Shown here: positions 10,773-22,124 of the stretch, piece after piece
How the letters are laid out: each line of letters opens with the position of its first letter
Numbering within the stretch: position 1 is the stretch's first letter
NCBI GenBank assembly: GCA_019828595.1
Contig: JAHQRK010000003.1
Coordinates: forward strand, 3,100,001 to 3,164,000
Length of the DNA: 64,000 bases
Origin: Aphanomyces cochlioides
Lineage: Eukaryota > Oomycota > Saprolegniomycetes > Saprolegniales > Verrucalvaceae
Direction of reading: 5' to 3'
The notes under the pieces: model-generated
What the model saw: only the letters and a program-made list of their open reading frames with translations
Database searches by the model: none
Told to the model about the DNA's origin: nothing
Translations under genes and position numbers: made by a program

Positions 10773-13700
10773 GGCAAATACAACAATGACGACTGCTGGA
10801 GCAGACACAGACGACAGTCCAAAGGAATCAAGTCGACCGCGACATCATGGAGTAGGCGCCGTTGAGTCGCGCTTTCTCGTCATCCGTCGGCAAGCTCAAG
10901 TCATGACATTAGCTGCCTCCTCCCGCTTGATGCAACGGAAAGTCAATGGAGAGCTTGGTGCGCTGGATGGCGAATTGAAGATTGAGCTCATTGATCACAA
11001 GGATGAGATTTGAATCGTTGAAGAAGATTGTTGTGAGGACACGGACGGGAACAAATCCGCTCCCATGTTGAGAGGCCATGAAGGTTGCGCGTTTTCCAGA
11101 GAGAAGTACGTACTCCACTCCCACCACGATCCGTTGGACGGCATTTCCACCAGACAAACATAGGTGGCACATTGGCGTCGGGTTGAGCAGTTTGATGCGT
11201 CGGGGTGTCTGTGAACTCATACACCAAGAAGGTTTGTGTTGGATATCCCGTGTGGTGGTTCAATGGGTGTCTTGTCCTCAATCCGCGACATGCTTTGTCA
11301 GGCAGCACACCCTTGGGACTCATGTGTAGGTGCGCTGCACTGGAGTATGGCATTCGTACAGATTATGGCGCGCCTTGGTGCGATTTGAAGCCGACAAACG
11401 TGCAAGAAGTGAGACAGGAGCAGCATTCCACACCCAACATTGAAGACAAGGACTCCAAACAAAGAGCCGACGCTGCCTGTAGACAATCTCCAAGGCTAGT
11501 ACTGCCATTGAAGCCGTCGACCATCCTGTCTTGGCCTTTCAGTGCATCTCCAAGCGAGAAGAAACTCCATGGCGAGATTTAAATCGTCGGGTCCAAAGGC
11601 ATCGACGCTACAGTTCTCTTCCACTCTGGAGCATTAGGTTAGACACGCAATTGTCTACTGGAACACGCGATCTTGTCGCAGTCGCGCCACTACTTTAGAC
11701 AAAGATCGCGTACCTGAAGATTGCGCGCCAAAGATTCAAATCCAAACTTGTCCTGTCACAAACGACATGTCAATGCGCGGCGACGAGCCTCTCAACATGA
11801 GAAGATGAAATTGGGTAACATGTGCACAACAATCCGCCGCTCGCGCATTGCCGACGTTGGAGCGATCCAAGTATGAGCGATGATTCGCAGCTCACAATTC
11901 AATTTGCGCCCAAGCTTGCACGTCACTGGGAAGAAAATGTACCAAGCACTGCCCTCTCCACTCCACCCATCGCAATCCGTCGCTCCGTCGTCAGTTAAGC
12001 GAAAGTTGCTGGCATCGATGTTTCGAGCGGTTCGTTGTCGACTCTGCAGCGCCAACCAAGCCGTTGTGGCAACGCCGACGCACGACAAGAAGCGGTCGCT
12101 CTCGTCCAAGGAAATGCACATGCAATGGCGGACTTCCTTGTTAAGAGCTTGATCGAATATTTATGTCGAGGCGTAATACTCATGGCATGCAGCTTGAGCT
12201 AGTTGATCCCTCTAGAGACTCGTCCTATCGTCAGAGAGAAAGCCATGCGTTGAGCTTCGTATAGCGGTGTGCCTGAGGACATTTCAAATGTGTTACATTT
12301 GTGAAAAATTGTCTTGAATACGTCGACCATCGTGGAGATCGTGTTGCGATTCAAGAGGCTGCATGACAACGCATTCGACTTCGTCTTTAGCTCGTCGTGT
12401 TGCAAACTTCATCGACTCATGCATATGTCCAGGCTGTCGTTCGCTATGAACGTCACCAGAGCGTCGAGCTTAGGCCATAGCATACAGAGTCAGTCGACGA
12501 CATTTCAGCAACGATGGCACGAATTGAAACATCCTTCCATCTACTCTGTCTTGTGCGAGATTGAGGCTCAAGATATCACAGGAAGCTTGGAATCGCACGA
12601 AGTTTCATCCATGAACCTTCCTCAGTGAGTTTTGTGCAACACGATAAAGTCATGTGGCCATGGTACAATGTACAACTAAACTCGTGCAAGTGAATCGCGT
12701 GCTGCAGCAATCATGAGCGGACTTGGAATCATCGCAAGAGAGAGCTCGTAGGCTTTCTATCAACCATGCGGTGCCAACTCTGCTCCATGAACGGCGAACG
12801 ACGATTTCCACCAAAGCTACGATGATTTGGTAGGCACAACAAGATGGATCTTAGAGGGACGCCAAGTGCGCATGGCATAGATGCCGAGTACATGTACACA
12901 CTGGAGAGTAGTCTCAAAGGTAATTAGTGCACAGGTCAAAGCCAAGATGTAGCGGAATGTCGTCGAGAGTGGAGATCTCCATGACAAGTTTGTATTCGCA
13001 ACCGACGAGGAACACACCCTTAGTTACAATCCTTGCATGGCATCTGTCGCTGTTTCTTCAAGTACGTACACCTCCTCTCTGGATCATCACAATCAATTTC
13101 GACTTGGAGGTCACACTTTCAACGCAAGGAGACCATGCGACCGACCTTTTATCCTCCCGTGATGATCACAAAGCCAGGCGTCAAGACATCGACGACCTCA
13201 GCGTTGACAGAGAACGACTGTCTTATCGTCCGCCAAGGGAGCTCTGTTAACAACGACAACAATGCAAGAAAATCGAGCGAATAACGCAGGTACAACGGAC
13301 ATTTGGTTATCAAGAACGGTGCACTCGACGAAAGCCCTCATCATTTATTATCACTATGCATTAATGACACTTTTTGGCATCGTTCCTAGAGCTTTCGACG
13401 ATTCCATGCAGTCGCTGCAAGGCCAGGAAAGCTAGCCTGGATGTACAAGCTCCAACACTGTAGCAGCCAGCACATAAGACTGTCATTTCCCACTCTCACA
13501 TTGTTGTCAGCGTCTGGGATTCGGACTTGATCCAACCGTCTATTCCGTTTGCAGTATCGTCGTTCAGATAAGCATGAGTTGACCATTCGATGGGTCACAG
13601 TTATGAGCATTGTATGAGTCAAATTTCCACGTAGCCAGGACTCCATCAAGCTGCGTCGTATGCTCCATTTGAAGCGTCTGCCGATCATAGTTCTCCCTTG

Positions 13701-13832
13701 ACATCGTCCATGTTGCGATCTTACGTCGTCCGGATATGGTGCCCTCCGTTATCCGGAAATACCTGTATAAATTAATTTACCTGGAGCATTTAATAATCTG
13801 TCGTCAAGTCACAAATTACATTGGCGGCTCTC
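10773..13832. other. 3-kb region, partly coding-looking, not resolved
   Basis: Several minus-strand stretches have coding-like composition: 11220-10909 (hydrophobic beta-like segments with V-V-G-V-E-Y-V-L-L and V-L-T-T-I-F-F), the short open stretch 10915-10850, 12121-11792, and fragments at 13280-12900 and 13688-13386. They are joined by plausible GT/AG pairs, but I could not assemble a phase-consistent gene or recognise a family. One or two minus-strand multi-exon genes, or decayed ones, are likely. Just upstream of the AP-1 sigma gene, TCCGGATA and TTATCCGGA face each other at 13728-13758. Confidence 0.3.
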
Positions 13833-14395
13833 ATGGTACTGCGGCGCAGTGGGCCAGGATTGATACATGTGTAGATTGATTTCATGCTCTTGGTGTCCCG
13901 TCAAGGGAAGACACGCTTGTCCAAGTGGTATTCGACCGTGCCGCTCAAAGACAAAGCGCGTATCATCCGTGAAGTGACGGCGCTTGTGTTGGGCCGTCCA
14001 CAGAAGCAATGCAACTTTATCGAGTGGAAGGACCAAAAGATCGTGTACAAACGGTACGGCATGATGGCAAAAGCGGGGGTGGGCTGACTTGAAGACGTAG
14101 CTATGCAAGTCTCTACTTCGTCGCGTGCATCTCGAAGGAAGAGAACGAATTGATCACGCTCGAAGTGATCCACTTGTTTGTCGAAGTGCTTGACCGATAC
14201 TTTGGCAACGTGTGCGAATTGGATATCATTTTCAACTTCCATAAAGCGTACTATATCCTCGATGAACTCTTGATCGGGGGCAATCTTCAAGAACCAAGCA
14301 AGAAGGAAATCCTAAGAGTGTGCCAGCAACAAGAGGACTTCATGGAAGAATCGAAAGAGGATCTATTTGTGCGTCCTCGCCAAGGAACTCGGTAA
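13833..14395 (+). CDS. AP1S: AP-1 clathrin adaptor complex, sigma subunit
   Basis: Exons 13833-13835, 13875-14053 and 14101-14395 give 158 residues, exactly the usual sigma-1 length. Exon 1 is only the ATG; its 39-nt intron (donor GTACTG, acceptor GTGTAG) restores the expected N-terminus [20 protein letters not shown]. Further family signatures are [34 protein letters not shown] and [13 protein letters not shown]. The protein is the small core subunit of the adaptor that sorts cargo between trans-Golgi and endosomes; sigma also helps recognise dileucine signals. Confidence 0.93.
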
Positions 14396-14441
14396 ATGTC
14401 GATAACTGCTGTCTGCAAATTTCAATTTGATGGCTTCACGT

Positions 14442-15329
14442 CTACGTCATGAAGAGTTGTTGCAAGCTGCATAGCGCATTTTGATTCACGCGCATGCCAG
14501 GCCCAATAAATTTGTTCGGTAACTGCCTCTCCGCACGAATTTCGTGTGCTCGGCGAACATCAAGGGGATGCCATGGCTTGCGATGCTGAGAATTTTGCAC
14601 GTTCTTCGGCTTTGGAGGTTGAGGCGAGAGATCAACTCTTGATTTTGTACTTGATACGTCGCCCTTTGACCTCGATTTGGATGCATTCTTCGAACGGGAA
14701 CTTGCTACTCTTGCGGATTTCACAATATGAGACCCAGTGAATCTTCGGGTAGATGGAGGGGTTTGATGGGATCTCTTGACTGAAGCTTTTGTCAAAGATT
14801 TGCGAGCAGTGTTCTTAGATGATTTTGGCTTGGTTTTAGTGGTTATCCTCTTCGTCGACTTTCGTGTTGTCTTAACTCGCCCATGAGATGAAGCATACTC
14901 AATGGAGGCTCGTCGAAGTGGAGGGGGTGGAGTTGATGGAACGGCAAGTGGTGATAAATGGCCTCCTGCGCTGGAGAAGCTCGATATACTAGGGGCTGGA
15001 GTTGATGGCTGGCTCAATACTTCTTGCGCATCATCAGTAGATTGGTCAGATGCATTATATGGATTACGGGGGGGTGGCGACGCGAATGTAATAAGTGACT
15101 CGAAGAACGGATCATTGAAGTTGTGTGGCGATGCTAATGTATAGTGATCAATCTGTAGCATGCCAAACGGACCTTTGCCAAATTCTTGAGATTCAGGTAG
15201 CTTGTCAAGCGGTAATTCAATTGAGTCGTCCGAAATGTCTACGACTAAAGTGAGAAGGATGAGAGATTTGAACACGAGACCCATATCTTCTGAAATCTGA
15301 GTGTCGTCTATGTTGTAGTGAGGCTTCAC
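14442..15329 (-). CDS. Ser/Lys-rich basic protein, probably nuclear
   Basis: The open frame is 295 residues. Apart from an acidic N-terminal third (E-L-P-L-D-K-L-P-E-S-Q-E-F), it is dominated by Lys/Arg/Ser/Thr (repeated K-T-K-P-K-S-S-K-type runs) and Pro, which suggests a disordered, nucleic-acid- or microtubule-binding protein. A hydrophobic run near residues 19-31 may be a retained 36-nt intron (ATGG then gtctcg to ctttag) that splices in phase. It may belong with the next ORF upstream, from which it is separated by stop codons I could not splice away. Family not recognised. Confidence 0.45.
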   Translation of the reverse strand: MKPHYNIDDTQISEDMGLVFKSLILLTLVVDISDDSIELPLDKLPESQEFGKGPFGMLQIDHYTLASPHNFNDPFFESLITFASPPPRNPYNASDQSTDDAQEVLSQPSTPAPSISSFSSAGGHLSPLAVPSTPPPPLRRASIEYASSHGRVKTTRKSTKRITTKTKPKSSKNTARKSLTKASVKRSHQTPPSTRRFTGSHIVKSARVASSRSKNASKSRSKGDVSSTKSRVDLSPQPPKPKNVQNSQHRKPWHPLDVRRAHEIRAERQLPNKFIGPGMRVNQNALCSLQQLFMT

Positions 15330-15338
15330 AAACTAGTA

Positions 15339-15911
15339 CTAGATCGCGCACCGATTGTAGTTTTTGCGTATTGTTGTGTAGTCGAAATTTCCACTGTTGG
15401 ACCTTGTTGGAGCGATCACATCGTCATGTTCAACATACGTCTTACCTCCTGCACTTGTTACATTTCTCGATATCTCCACTGAGTCATCATCGTCGTAAGT
15501 AAGAATGCGGCACTCTTCTCCAAGCAGAACACTTTCTTGGCTTTTTGTTTTCTTGCGCAAGTGGTGGTGTGGTAGGACGTGTCGTCGTGGTGATGTCGGC
15601 ACAGGGGTTTCCATGAGTAATTTCAGGAAGAATTCATTCGCCTTCACAATGAGACCTTGATCCACTGCTGGTTTTTGCGCGTTCTTCTTCTGTACTGTGT
15701 CTGATCCTTTCCGCATCTTGCCGGCCTTACCACCATCTTTTGCTTCAAGATGACGATTTCGTTGGTTCTTTGTCTGTGTAGACGGGTTTGCTTTCCTCAA
15801 CGTGATAACCTTTGCTTTCCCCTTGGTCAAGGTAGTTCCTCTCACTTTCGTGGCTGCAGTCGTCGTTCTTCGTCCGGCTTGTACTTTCTTCGCATCGCTC
15901 AGCTTCATCAA
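15339..15911 (-). CDS. Lys/Arg/Thr-rich basic protein
   Basis: A 190-residue open frame from the ATG at 15911. The first 90 residues are strongly basic (K-G-K-A-K-V-I-T-L-R-K); later come a histidine-rich H-H-H-L-R-K-K-T-K and an acidic D-D-D-D-S-V-E-I. No catalytic motif. It sits head to tail with the equally basic ORF 14442-15329 and both may be parts of one gene. A CCAAT/TTTAAA module lies about 75-100 bp upstream, which supports a real promoter here. Confidence 0.5.
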   Translation of the reverse strand: MMKLSDAKKVQAGRRTTTAATKVRGTTLTKGKAKVITLRKANPSTQTKNQRNRHLEAKDGGKAGKMRKGSDTVQKKNAQKPAVDQGLIVKANEFFLKLLMETPVPTSPRRHVLPHHHLRKKTKSQESVLLGEECRILTYDDDDSVEISRNVTSAGGKTYVEHDDVIAPTRSNSGNFDYTTIRKNYNRCAI

Positions 15912-15979
15912 CTTGATTCTTGGCGCGCAAATTAGAAAGTGAACAAAGATATGACATACACTCCAAATATTTGAATTTG

Positions 15980-16009
15980 ATTGGCTTTAAATATATAATT
16001 TTAACCAAT
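15980..16009 (-). promoter_or_regulatory. CCAAT/TTTAAA promoter module
   Basis: Reading minus, CCAAT-type boxes on both strands (ATTGGC at 15980-15985, CCAAT at 16005-16009) flank TTTAAA at 15986-15991. The module is 70-100 bp upstream of the start at 15911, in the only spacer between two minus-strand genes. The same arrangement occurs between LSM12 and PIG-A. Confidence 0.45.
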
Positions 16010-16050
16010 AAAATAGTTTATTCAAATAACAAAGTTCTTTCATGAAGCAA

Positions 16051-18756
16051 CTACCAAAGTTGCGTCGCCGGCTGCGCAACATGGCGGTACGATCCGCCAT
16101 TTCGTAAGGCAATCGTTGACATGGCCTTCTTTGCGTACTCTGTTGATGCCAAGCCCGCATCCTATAAGTTGTCAAGATGAACATTCTTTGAGTATCAAGC
16201 AACCCGAAGTGCAATGCCGAGTTTGAATCTGGCATCTTTGAATAACTTGTCCGTGTCGTATCCATGTGAGGGAAAGAGACCCGTTTCCTAAGCAAATGCA
16301 CAAGAATCGCTGCCATAGTGTTTAGTTTTCCGTACGTGAATGCCCAATCCTTCCTGTGCTGCCTCAACGTTTGCCGTGAAAGCGACGGTTGCTTGTCGAG
16401 TTCGGTGTGGATCCGCCTACGAGACGCTCTCAATGAGTCTTGTCCATAATTTACCTCGACTTGGGCGATTTTTTCTGCGTATGGGGCCTCTTGCTTGATT
16501 GCCTCCAAGATCTTCTCCTTCTCGGCTTCTTCTTGAGCTTTCTGAATAGCCTTTTGCTTTTGGAGTTCGCATTTTTGCTGATCAATTATCAGTGCACCAC
16601 ATCAACTTGATCCTGTACCTCATATACTTCGGTGCGAAAGGCTACACGCGTAGCATTGATAGCATCAAGTTGTCTCTGAGCTTCAGCTTCAGCTGCAATT
16701 CTCTCTGCTTCGGCTTGTTCTTGAGCCAACTTCTCAACTTGTTGCCAGTCCCTTCAGTGCATTTCATGATAACAACTTTGAGAAAAATAGCATACTTATG
16801 AGTCTGGAGTAATTTCTTCATGAGCTCGTGCTCCTTTTGCCGCTTTCGCTCCGCAGCTTGAAGCACGGCTTCTGCTTCCAGTCGTGCGATTTCCGCTTGG
16901 TGAGCTGCGACATCAGCTTGTGCACTTCGCTTTCCTGAGCAAGGAGTCAACGTCTATGTCTCATAAGTTACTAGAATTGCACCTCTGAATCTGGCGACTT
17001 TGGCATGAAGAAGCTCTTGGTCAGCTAATCTTTGGGTCATTTCTTCTGAGCGCAATTTTTCTTTGTCAGCGGCTTCTTTCGCTGAAGAGATTGCAGCTTT
17101 GGCCGACTCTATCAGCGATTCGCGCCTTCGTGTCTGCTCCGAGGTCCTATAAGTGGCCATCTCACAAAGGACGATCAATAACTCTGGGACCTGTCTTGTT
17201 TCAGTTGGCTCCATCGTCTGAGAGTGCGAAACCATTGGTCGTGCTGACGGATCTCAGGAATGGTTTTTTCCATTTCGCCCACAACTCGAGTAATAAATGC
17301 ATCATTCCTGATGCCTTTCGGTTCGCATTCTTTGAAAACTTTAAGGAAGCGATCATGATCGTCGGAAGACCAGCCTCCTGTTTTAGACATCGCTTCGGCA
17401 AGTGAGGGCAGACCATGATCACGTTCAAAATCCATTTGATATCTGCGAAGGTCCTACAATGCGCACATGTCATTCAAGCCGCTTTATGACGTCTACATCA
17501 TCCATTGCAGTCTCAAGGACTTGAAATTGCTGCAAGAGGTCCAATTTCAACGCAGGATCTGGGCATTCGCCGAAAGAGTCAATGAGAGCTGGAAGATCTA
17601 TCGAGTGTGCCGTGAATAAATATAAATTTGGAAGTGTCACCTTGGGCCGCCGACTTGTTTTGCAAGCTAGACCATAAAGCAGCTGTTGTAGAAGCCACTT
17701 GTTCCATGGTCGTTGCAGCATCAGCGCAGAGCTTCTCCCAGACAAAATGATGACCCACAATTGCATCAATCATGAGACTTTCAAGCTGGGGCTACTCGTA
17801 AATCTTAGATATTGCCACTTTGTGACCTTGGTTCTACTTTGACATGAGTCTTCCACTCGGCATCTTGCTGGGATTTATCAGCTACCAAAGCACGCATAGA
17901 GTACCGCTACGATGGAGAATCATGTAAGTTAGCTGGGGGTTGTCCTTTTGCACCGTGTCTCTGTCGGCATTTACTTGATGGATCCAACCAAGTCGATTGG
18001 ACTGGAGTGTATTCACAAAACCCTCGACTGTTTCTGTAAAGCTCGGAGAGTCTTTAATCCGTCAATGGATTTCTCTCAGCAGGCATCAATTACCTGAGGT
18101 TGCTGGCTCGGAGTCCGCTAGGTGCAAGACGATGAGAAGGAACAGCACAGAAGTTTACCTCGCTTGGCTGGGGTATTACTTGCGGCTTCGTTGAGGATTT
18201 TGAGCAATGCATTGTCGAGCTCTTTCATGGCAGCCTACGCAGTGTCACGAATGCCTTCGCTGGTCTAATTAGTGCCGTTCACCTCTTCAAGTTTGCGAAG
18301 GTGGGAATTGTCCCGAAGCCATTCAAACTAGACCAAGTACACATCACATTTGGCAGAGAAGGAGTCCAAACCTTTTGTGTAGACTGCTTCGTCGACAGTT
18401 TCTTCGACTTTGACTGCATCTTTTGGATCGTCTAGCGAGGATAAATGTCGTGACTCTCGTGACCATGTACCTCCAAAACGTTGTTGTTATTCATTGCCAT
18501 CGCTGAGGCGACGTGGCTTTGCTCGGAGAGCGATAACCCCGCCGTCGCTCGGAAGAGCTTCTTACGTACAATCGACTCTAACATTTTGCATTGGACAATG
18601 CAGTAGGCACAAGTCATACCTCGCTTCTTGGCGTCATCTCGAGCCATGTGGCACAAAGCAAACGGTTTCAAACGACCATCGCTCCAGCGATACAAAACCT
18701 CAAATCCAAGCCTCCACCATCACCATTTCCAGTCGAGAAGTCACCCTTGAGCGCAT
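16051..18756 (-). CDS. CCDC148/CCDC112-like coiled-coil protein
   Basis: A multi-exon gene of long coiled coils. The diagnostic block is G-G-W-S-S-D-D-H-D-R-F-L-K-V-F with R-Q-H-D-Q-W-F after it, the G-G-W-x4-H-x2-F and V-x2-H-x2-W pattern shared by CCDC148 and CCDC112. Heptad-rich stretches follow (A-E-A-V-L-Q-A-A-E-R-K-R-Q-K-E-H-E-L). The C-terminus splices cleanly to H-G-Y-D-T-D-K-L-F-K-D-A-R-F-K-L-G-I-A-L-R and ends at 16051. Introns are 40-60 nt. The start at 18756 is uncertain; the Met at 18500 is an alternative. These families are linked to centriolar satellites and cilia, which suits a zoospore-forming organism. Confidence 0.75.
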
Positions 18757-19178
18757 TCTTTGGCGTAGAGCTTCATAATTCCCTGGGATCAGATACTTTG
18801 CAGCTTGGTCATTCCCTTCAGCATCGTGTCGATTTGGCGCCTTTTCATATTATCCGGATAACTTCAGAAAGGCATCACTTGAGCACTTCAGTTCCAACCG
18901 ATGGCATGAATGATGGGCTATTTCTGTCCAGCTTTAAGGTGTGCTTTCGTCATCCAACAAAGTCTCTGCGTTCCTCATCTTGATCTTTCTGCTTGAGTCC
19001 GCCGCACCATGTGAGACTCAGCCGAGTAACCTCATCATAGTTATCCGGATACCATGTACGATCTTTATACGGAAAGTATCTTTTATCCGGATCACTCCCA
19101 TCAAGATTCAAACGAGATTCGATTCTGTGGAATGGACATAGCAAGGATGGCAATGAGAGGATCCACTTCGTTTTGAGT
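18757..19178. promoter_or_regulatory. divergent promoter region with TATCCGGATA sites
   Basis: This spacer separates the divergently transcribed coiled-coil and acid phosphatase genes. It has two perfect TATCCGGATA palindromes (18851-18860 and 19042-19051) and a partial third (TTATCCGGAT, about 19083-19092). No supported ORF. The same palindrome recurs near other gene starts in this window, so I read it as a factor-binding site. Confidence 0.5.
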
Positions 19179-20730
19179 ATGGTCCTACGCTCAATCGCCC
19201 TTCCAGCGGTGGTTACCGCGCTTCCTGTGTCGCAGATTCACCTTTCCCACACGAATATCGTCCAGAATTGCACGAATGGCGTCGCGGTGTCGTTTGCGAG
19301 TGAGCAAGCAGAGCCATTCACTGTCGGTTTTGGCATCGAAGGCGAAAACTGCTGGTGCACTGCCGAAAGCACGAGTGACACCTACACGGTTGCGAATGGA
19401 CCATACAAATACACGTCTCCATACCTTCACACGGCCTACTTGTGCAACTTGCAGCCGTTGAAGACATACGTCTATTCGATTGATACCAAGTCGTACTCGT
19501 TTTTCACACCACCACGACCTGGAAGCACTGATGGACCAACTGTATTTGGAGTCGTGGGCGATCCTGGCGACACGTCCGACAGCTCAACCACACTCAAGAA
19601 TCTCGGTCAAGCGTACCATGGCTTGTCCATACATGCTCTTTTGATCGCTGGTGACTACGCTTATGCCAACGGTGAACATGCTGTCTGGGACAATTGGTAC
19701 GCATGTTTCTACGTCTACTGCATTGACTGACGATCGTAGGTACGCTGGCCAAGAGCACGTCTTTGCTCGTGTACCACAACTTGGCATCAATGGCAACCAC
19801 GAAACCATCACATACGGCGGTCATTCGTACAATTCGCCATTCGGAGGCTATTTTGTCGGCGAGGATTACCTTGGCTATCTCAAGCGCACAGTGTCGCCCA
19901 TCTCAGCTCAAGCTAAAGCCGCCAAGCGAACGTACTATTCGTTTGATCTTGGTCTCGTGCATCTTGTCTTTCTCGACGACTACGTTGGCTCAAAAGGCCA
20001 CGCGATCAATTCTGTCGGTAAGTCGAATGGTTTCCTTCGGGAGGGTCAACATTCTCATGGATGATGCAGGCTCTACAGCATGGTTGCACGAACGTGAGTT
20101 GCAGCTTTCCTGGCTCACTGACGATTTATCCAGAGTGAATCGAACCCACACGCCATGGGTCATCGTCGTCAAGCATAATCCATACTACAACACCTGGAAT
20201 GATCATCAGTGTCAGTGCTCGAAGGCGCACTTTGAAATCCACGTATGATTCATTCCTTGGTAATGACACCCACAATCCACGTAGGATGTCGATGCATGTT
20301 GGCGAGGGCAATACGTCTCAGGCTCGCCCATGTATGAGCCAGTATGCGGTCTCCAAGCCAAGTTTGAACCTCTCTTCGTCAAGTACGGAGTCAATGCAGT
20401 CATGGCTGGCCATGTTCACGGATACGAACGCACAGCACCGATTGTGTCGAATGCTATCAAGGCCAAGAAGGGGGTTGTCTACTTTACTGTCGGCGCAGGA
20501 GGCAATTATGAAGGTATTATGCGGACTGGAAGTGTTGTATTCATCCAATGTTAGGCCATGCCGGCCCTCGCTTGCAAGGAAAGCTTCCAGGATGGTCTCT
20601 GAAAGTCAATAATGAAATCTACGGCGCGGCCAAGGTGATTGCGACGAGAGATGCATTGCAAGTTTTGTGGTTTGCCAATTCCAATGCGACTGAGCCATGG
20701 GATGCAGTGACGCTCTTTCCAAGAAAGTAA
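19179..20730 (+). CDS. secreted purple acid phosphatase
   Basis: Five exons (19179-19696, 19740-20017, 20070-20242, 20285-20513, 20555-20730) give 457 residues. The N-terminus is a probable signal peptide. All metal-ligand motifs of purple acid phosphatases are present in order: G-D-P-G, G-D-Y-A-Y, G-N-H-E, V-V-K-H and A-G-H-V-H. An N-terminal fibronectin-like domain precedes the catalytic metallophosphoesterase domain, as in large plant and oomycete enzymes. It should hydrolyse phosphomonoesters outside the cell or in the vacuole for phosphate acquisition. The first intron begins and is followed by the same GTACGC sequence; phase requires splicing after TG. Confidence 0.93.
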
Positions 20731-20887
20731 AGACATACATGTATTGATAGATGGTCAGTGTAACTATGACATGATAAGCATCATGGTCAAGCCTTGTCCA
20801 AAACGGACCCGACTTGGTCAATAAGAATCTTTGTCCTCACCCCATCGACACGTAAAGCACAATGCACACATACAAGCTGCTGTTTCA

Positions 20888-21061
20888 GTGGAAAATTGAA
20901 AAGTTACACAGGTTTTCTCGTCATGACCGCGGGTCGATCAGACAGGGATAAGTTTGGATCATCATCAAGCAGCAAATACAAGGATGGAGATTGCTCAGTG
21001 GATAATAGAAAAGTTACACAAGGTTTATCTGCATGACCGCGGGTCGATCAGACAGGGATAA
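20888..21061. repeat. tandem repeat pair A, period 110 bp
   Basis: Two copies of about 64 bp (20888-20951 and 20998-21061) share AAAAGTTACACA, a T-rich link and a nearly identical CATGACCGCGGGTCGATC followed by AGACAGGGATAAG. The core GACC-GCG-GGTC can fold as a short hairpin in both. Sequence between copies is not conserved. Confidence 0.7.
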
Positions 21062-21259
21062 GGTTGAGTCATCTTCACAATCCCCAGTAGACACAAGAAA
21101 ACATGCAATCATACACACATACCAGAGAGCAATGTACGAATCAGTCGCGACACTTGTGAGGGTGTCTTGGAACAAATTTCTTCAACGACGCGGTCTCAAA
21201 GCGAGCTGGGTTGAATAAATGTCATCATTGTACATCAAAACGCAAGCAAAGCACTTGAA

Positions 21260-21473
21260 GATCATACCGTCCTCTGTTAAAAGACGGCCAAATGTGTCTC
21301 TTCACATAGAGTCAGCCTGGGGCGGCGCACATGTGATGTGGTAATCCCATCTTCGACATTCCAAAACCACACAAACATATAAATGGAGATCATACCGTCC
21401 TCTGTTAAAAGACGGCCAAATGTGTCTCTTCACACAGAATCAGCCTGGGGCGGCGCACATATGCTGTGATAAT
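21260..21473. repeat. tandem repeat pair B, period 128 bp
   Basis: Copies 21260-21345 and 21388-21473 are nearly identical over 86 bp. Each carries CCGTC...GACGG and ATGTG...CACA-type stems and a GC-rich GCCTGGGGCGGCGC. The 3' hairpin differs between copies but can still pair (GATG-GG...CCCATC versus TGTGA...TCACA), which hints at selection on structure. Confidence 0.7.
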
Positions 21474-22124
21474 CACATCTCCAGTTCTCACACACATGCA
21501 AACATCAGACACAATGTGTCATTCCTAATTCTGCCCCCAAAGGAATAACAAAGGGCGCAAACTCAACGGAATGGATCGCTGGTACAAACGTTCACTTTGG
21601 CAGTCAGCAGTAGGATACCTGACGATCTCAACGTCGGCAACTGTCGCAAGAGAGACTGCACTACACATCCACACACATGCTTCCTCAAACTGGCGGCAAA
21701 TTCAAGAATGGAACAAATTGTCGTTTCGACCACTGAAATGAGTGGTCGCGCCAATACAATCCTCTTATCCGGATCCGCATAAATGAAATACTCTCAACTT
21801 AGAATTTGTATGTCGTCCAGATTGTCGATCCATGGATTTCTTTGTACTTTATCGGAACAAACAATGCGTCAATCACGGGCTGATATCTTGTGCATGGACC
21901 GGCAGCTCAACAGAAACTTCAATCAAAAAGATACCCACAAGGTCATGATGCATCTACCAGCGGGCGGCGCTCTCAAATGCGGGCGACGAGAATATTGCGT
22001 TGAGAATGGAATGTTTTCGTCTGGGACAGAGTCAAGAAGAGTGAAACTGCCGCATGGCCGGTACGTCTATTTTTAGCTGCACTTGATCAAGTTTTGAGCG
22101 TGGATCATATAAACATAATCAAGG

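Larger units (their letters stand above)
20731..22124. other. 1.4-kb non-coding region with tandem repeats and hairpins
   Basis: No coding frame resembles a protein family. It contains two separate direct-repeat pairs (described separately), an 8-bp hairpin at 21727-21748 (CGACCACT, loop GAAATG, AGTGGTCG) and TTATCCGGATCC near 21766. The conserved stems inside the repeats suggest structured non-coding RNA, possibly snoRNA-like; I cannot assign a class. Confidence 0.45.

Noticed and set aside
20731..21560. possible CRISPR-like array in the repeat region
   Set aside because: Only two copies per repeat type, long units, no regular spacers, and a eukaryotic context.
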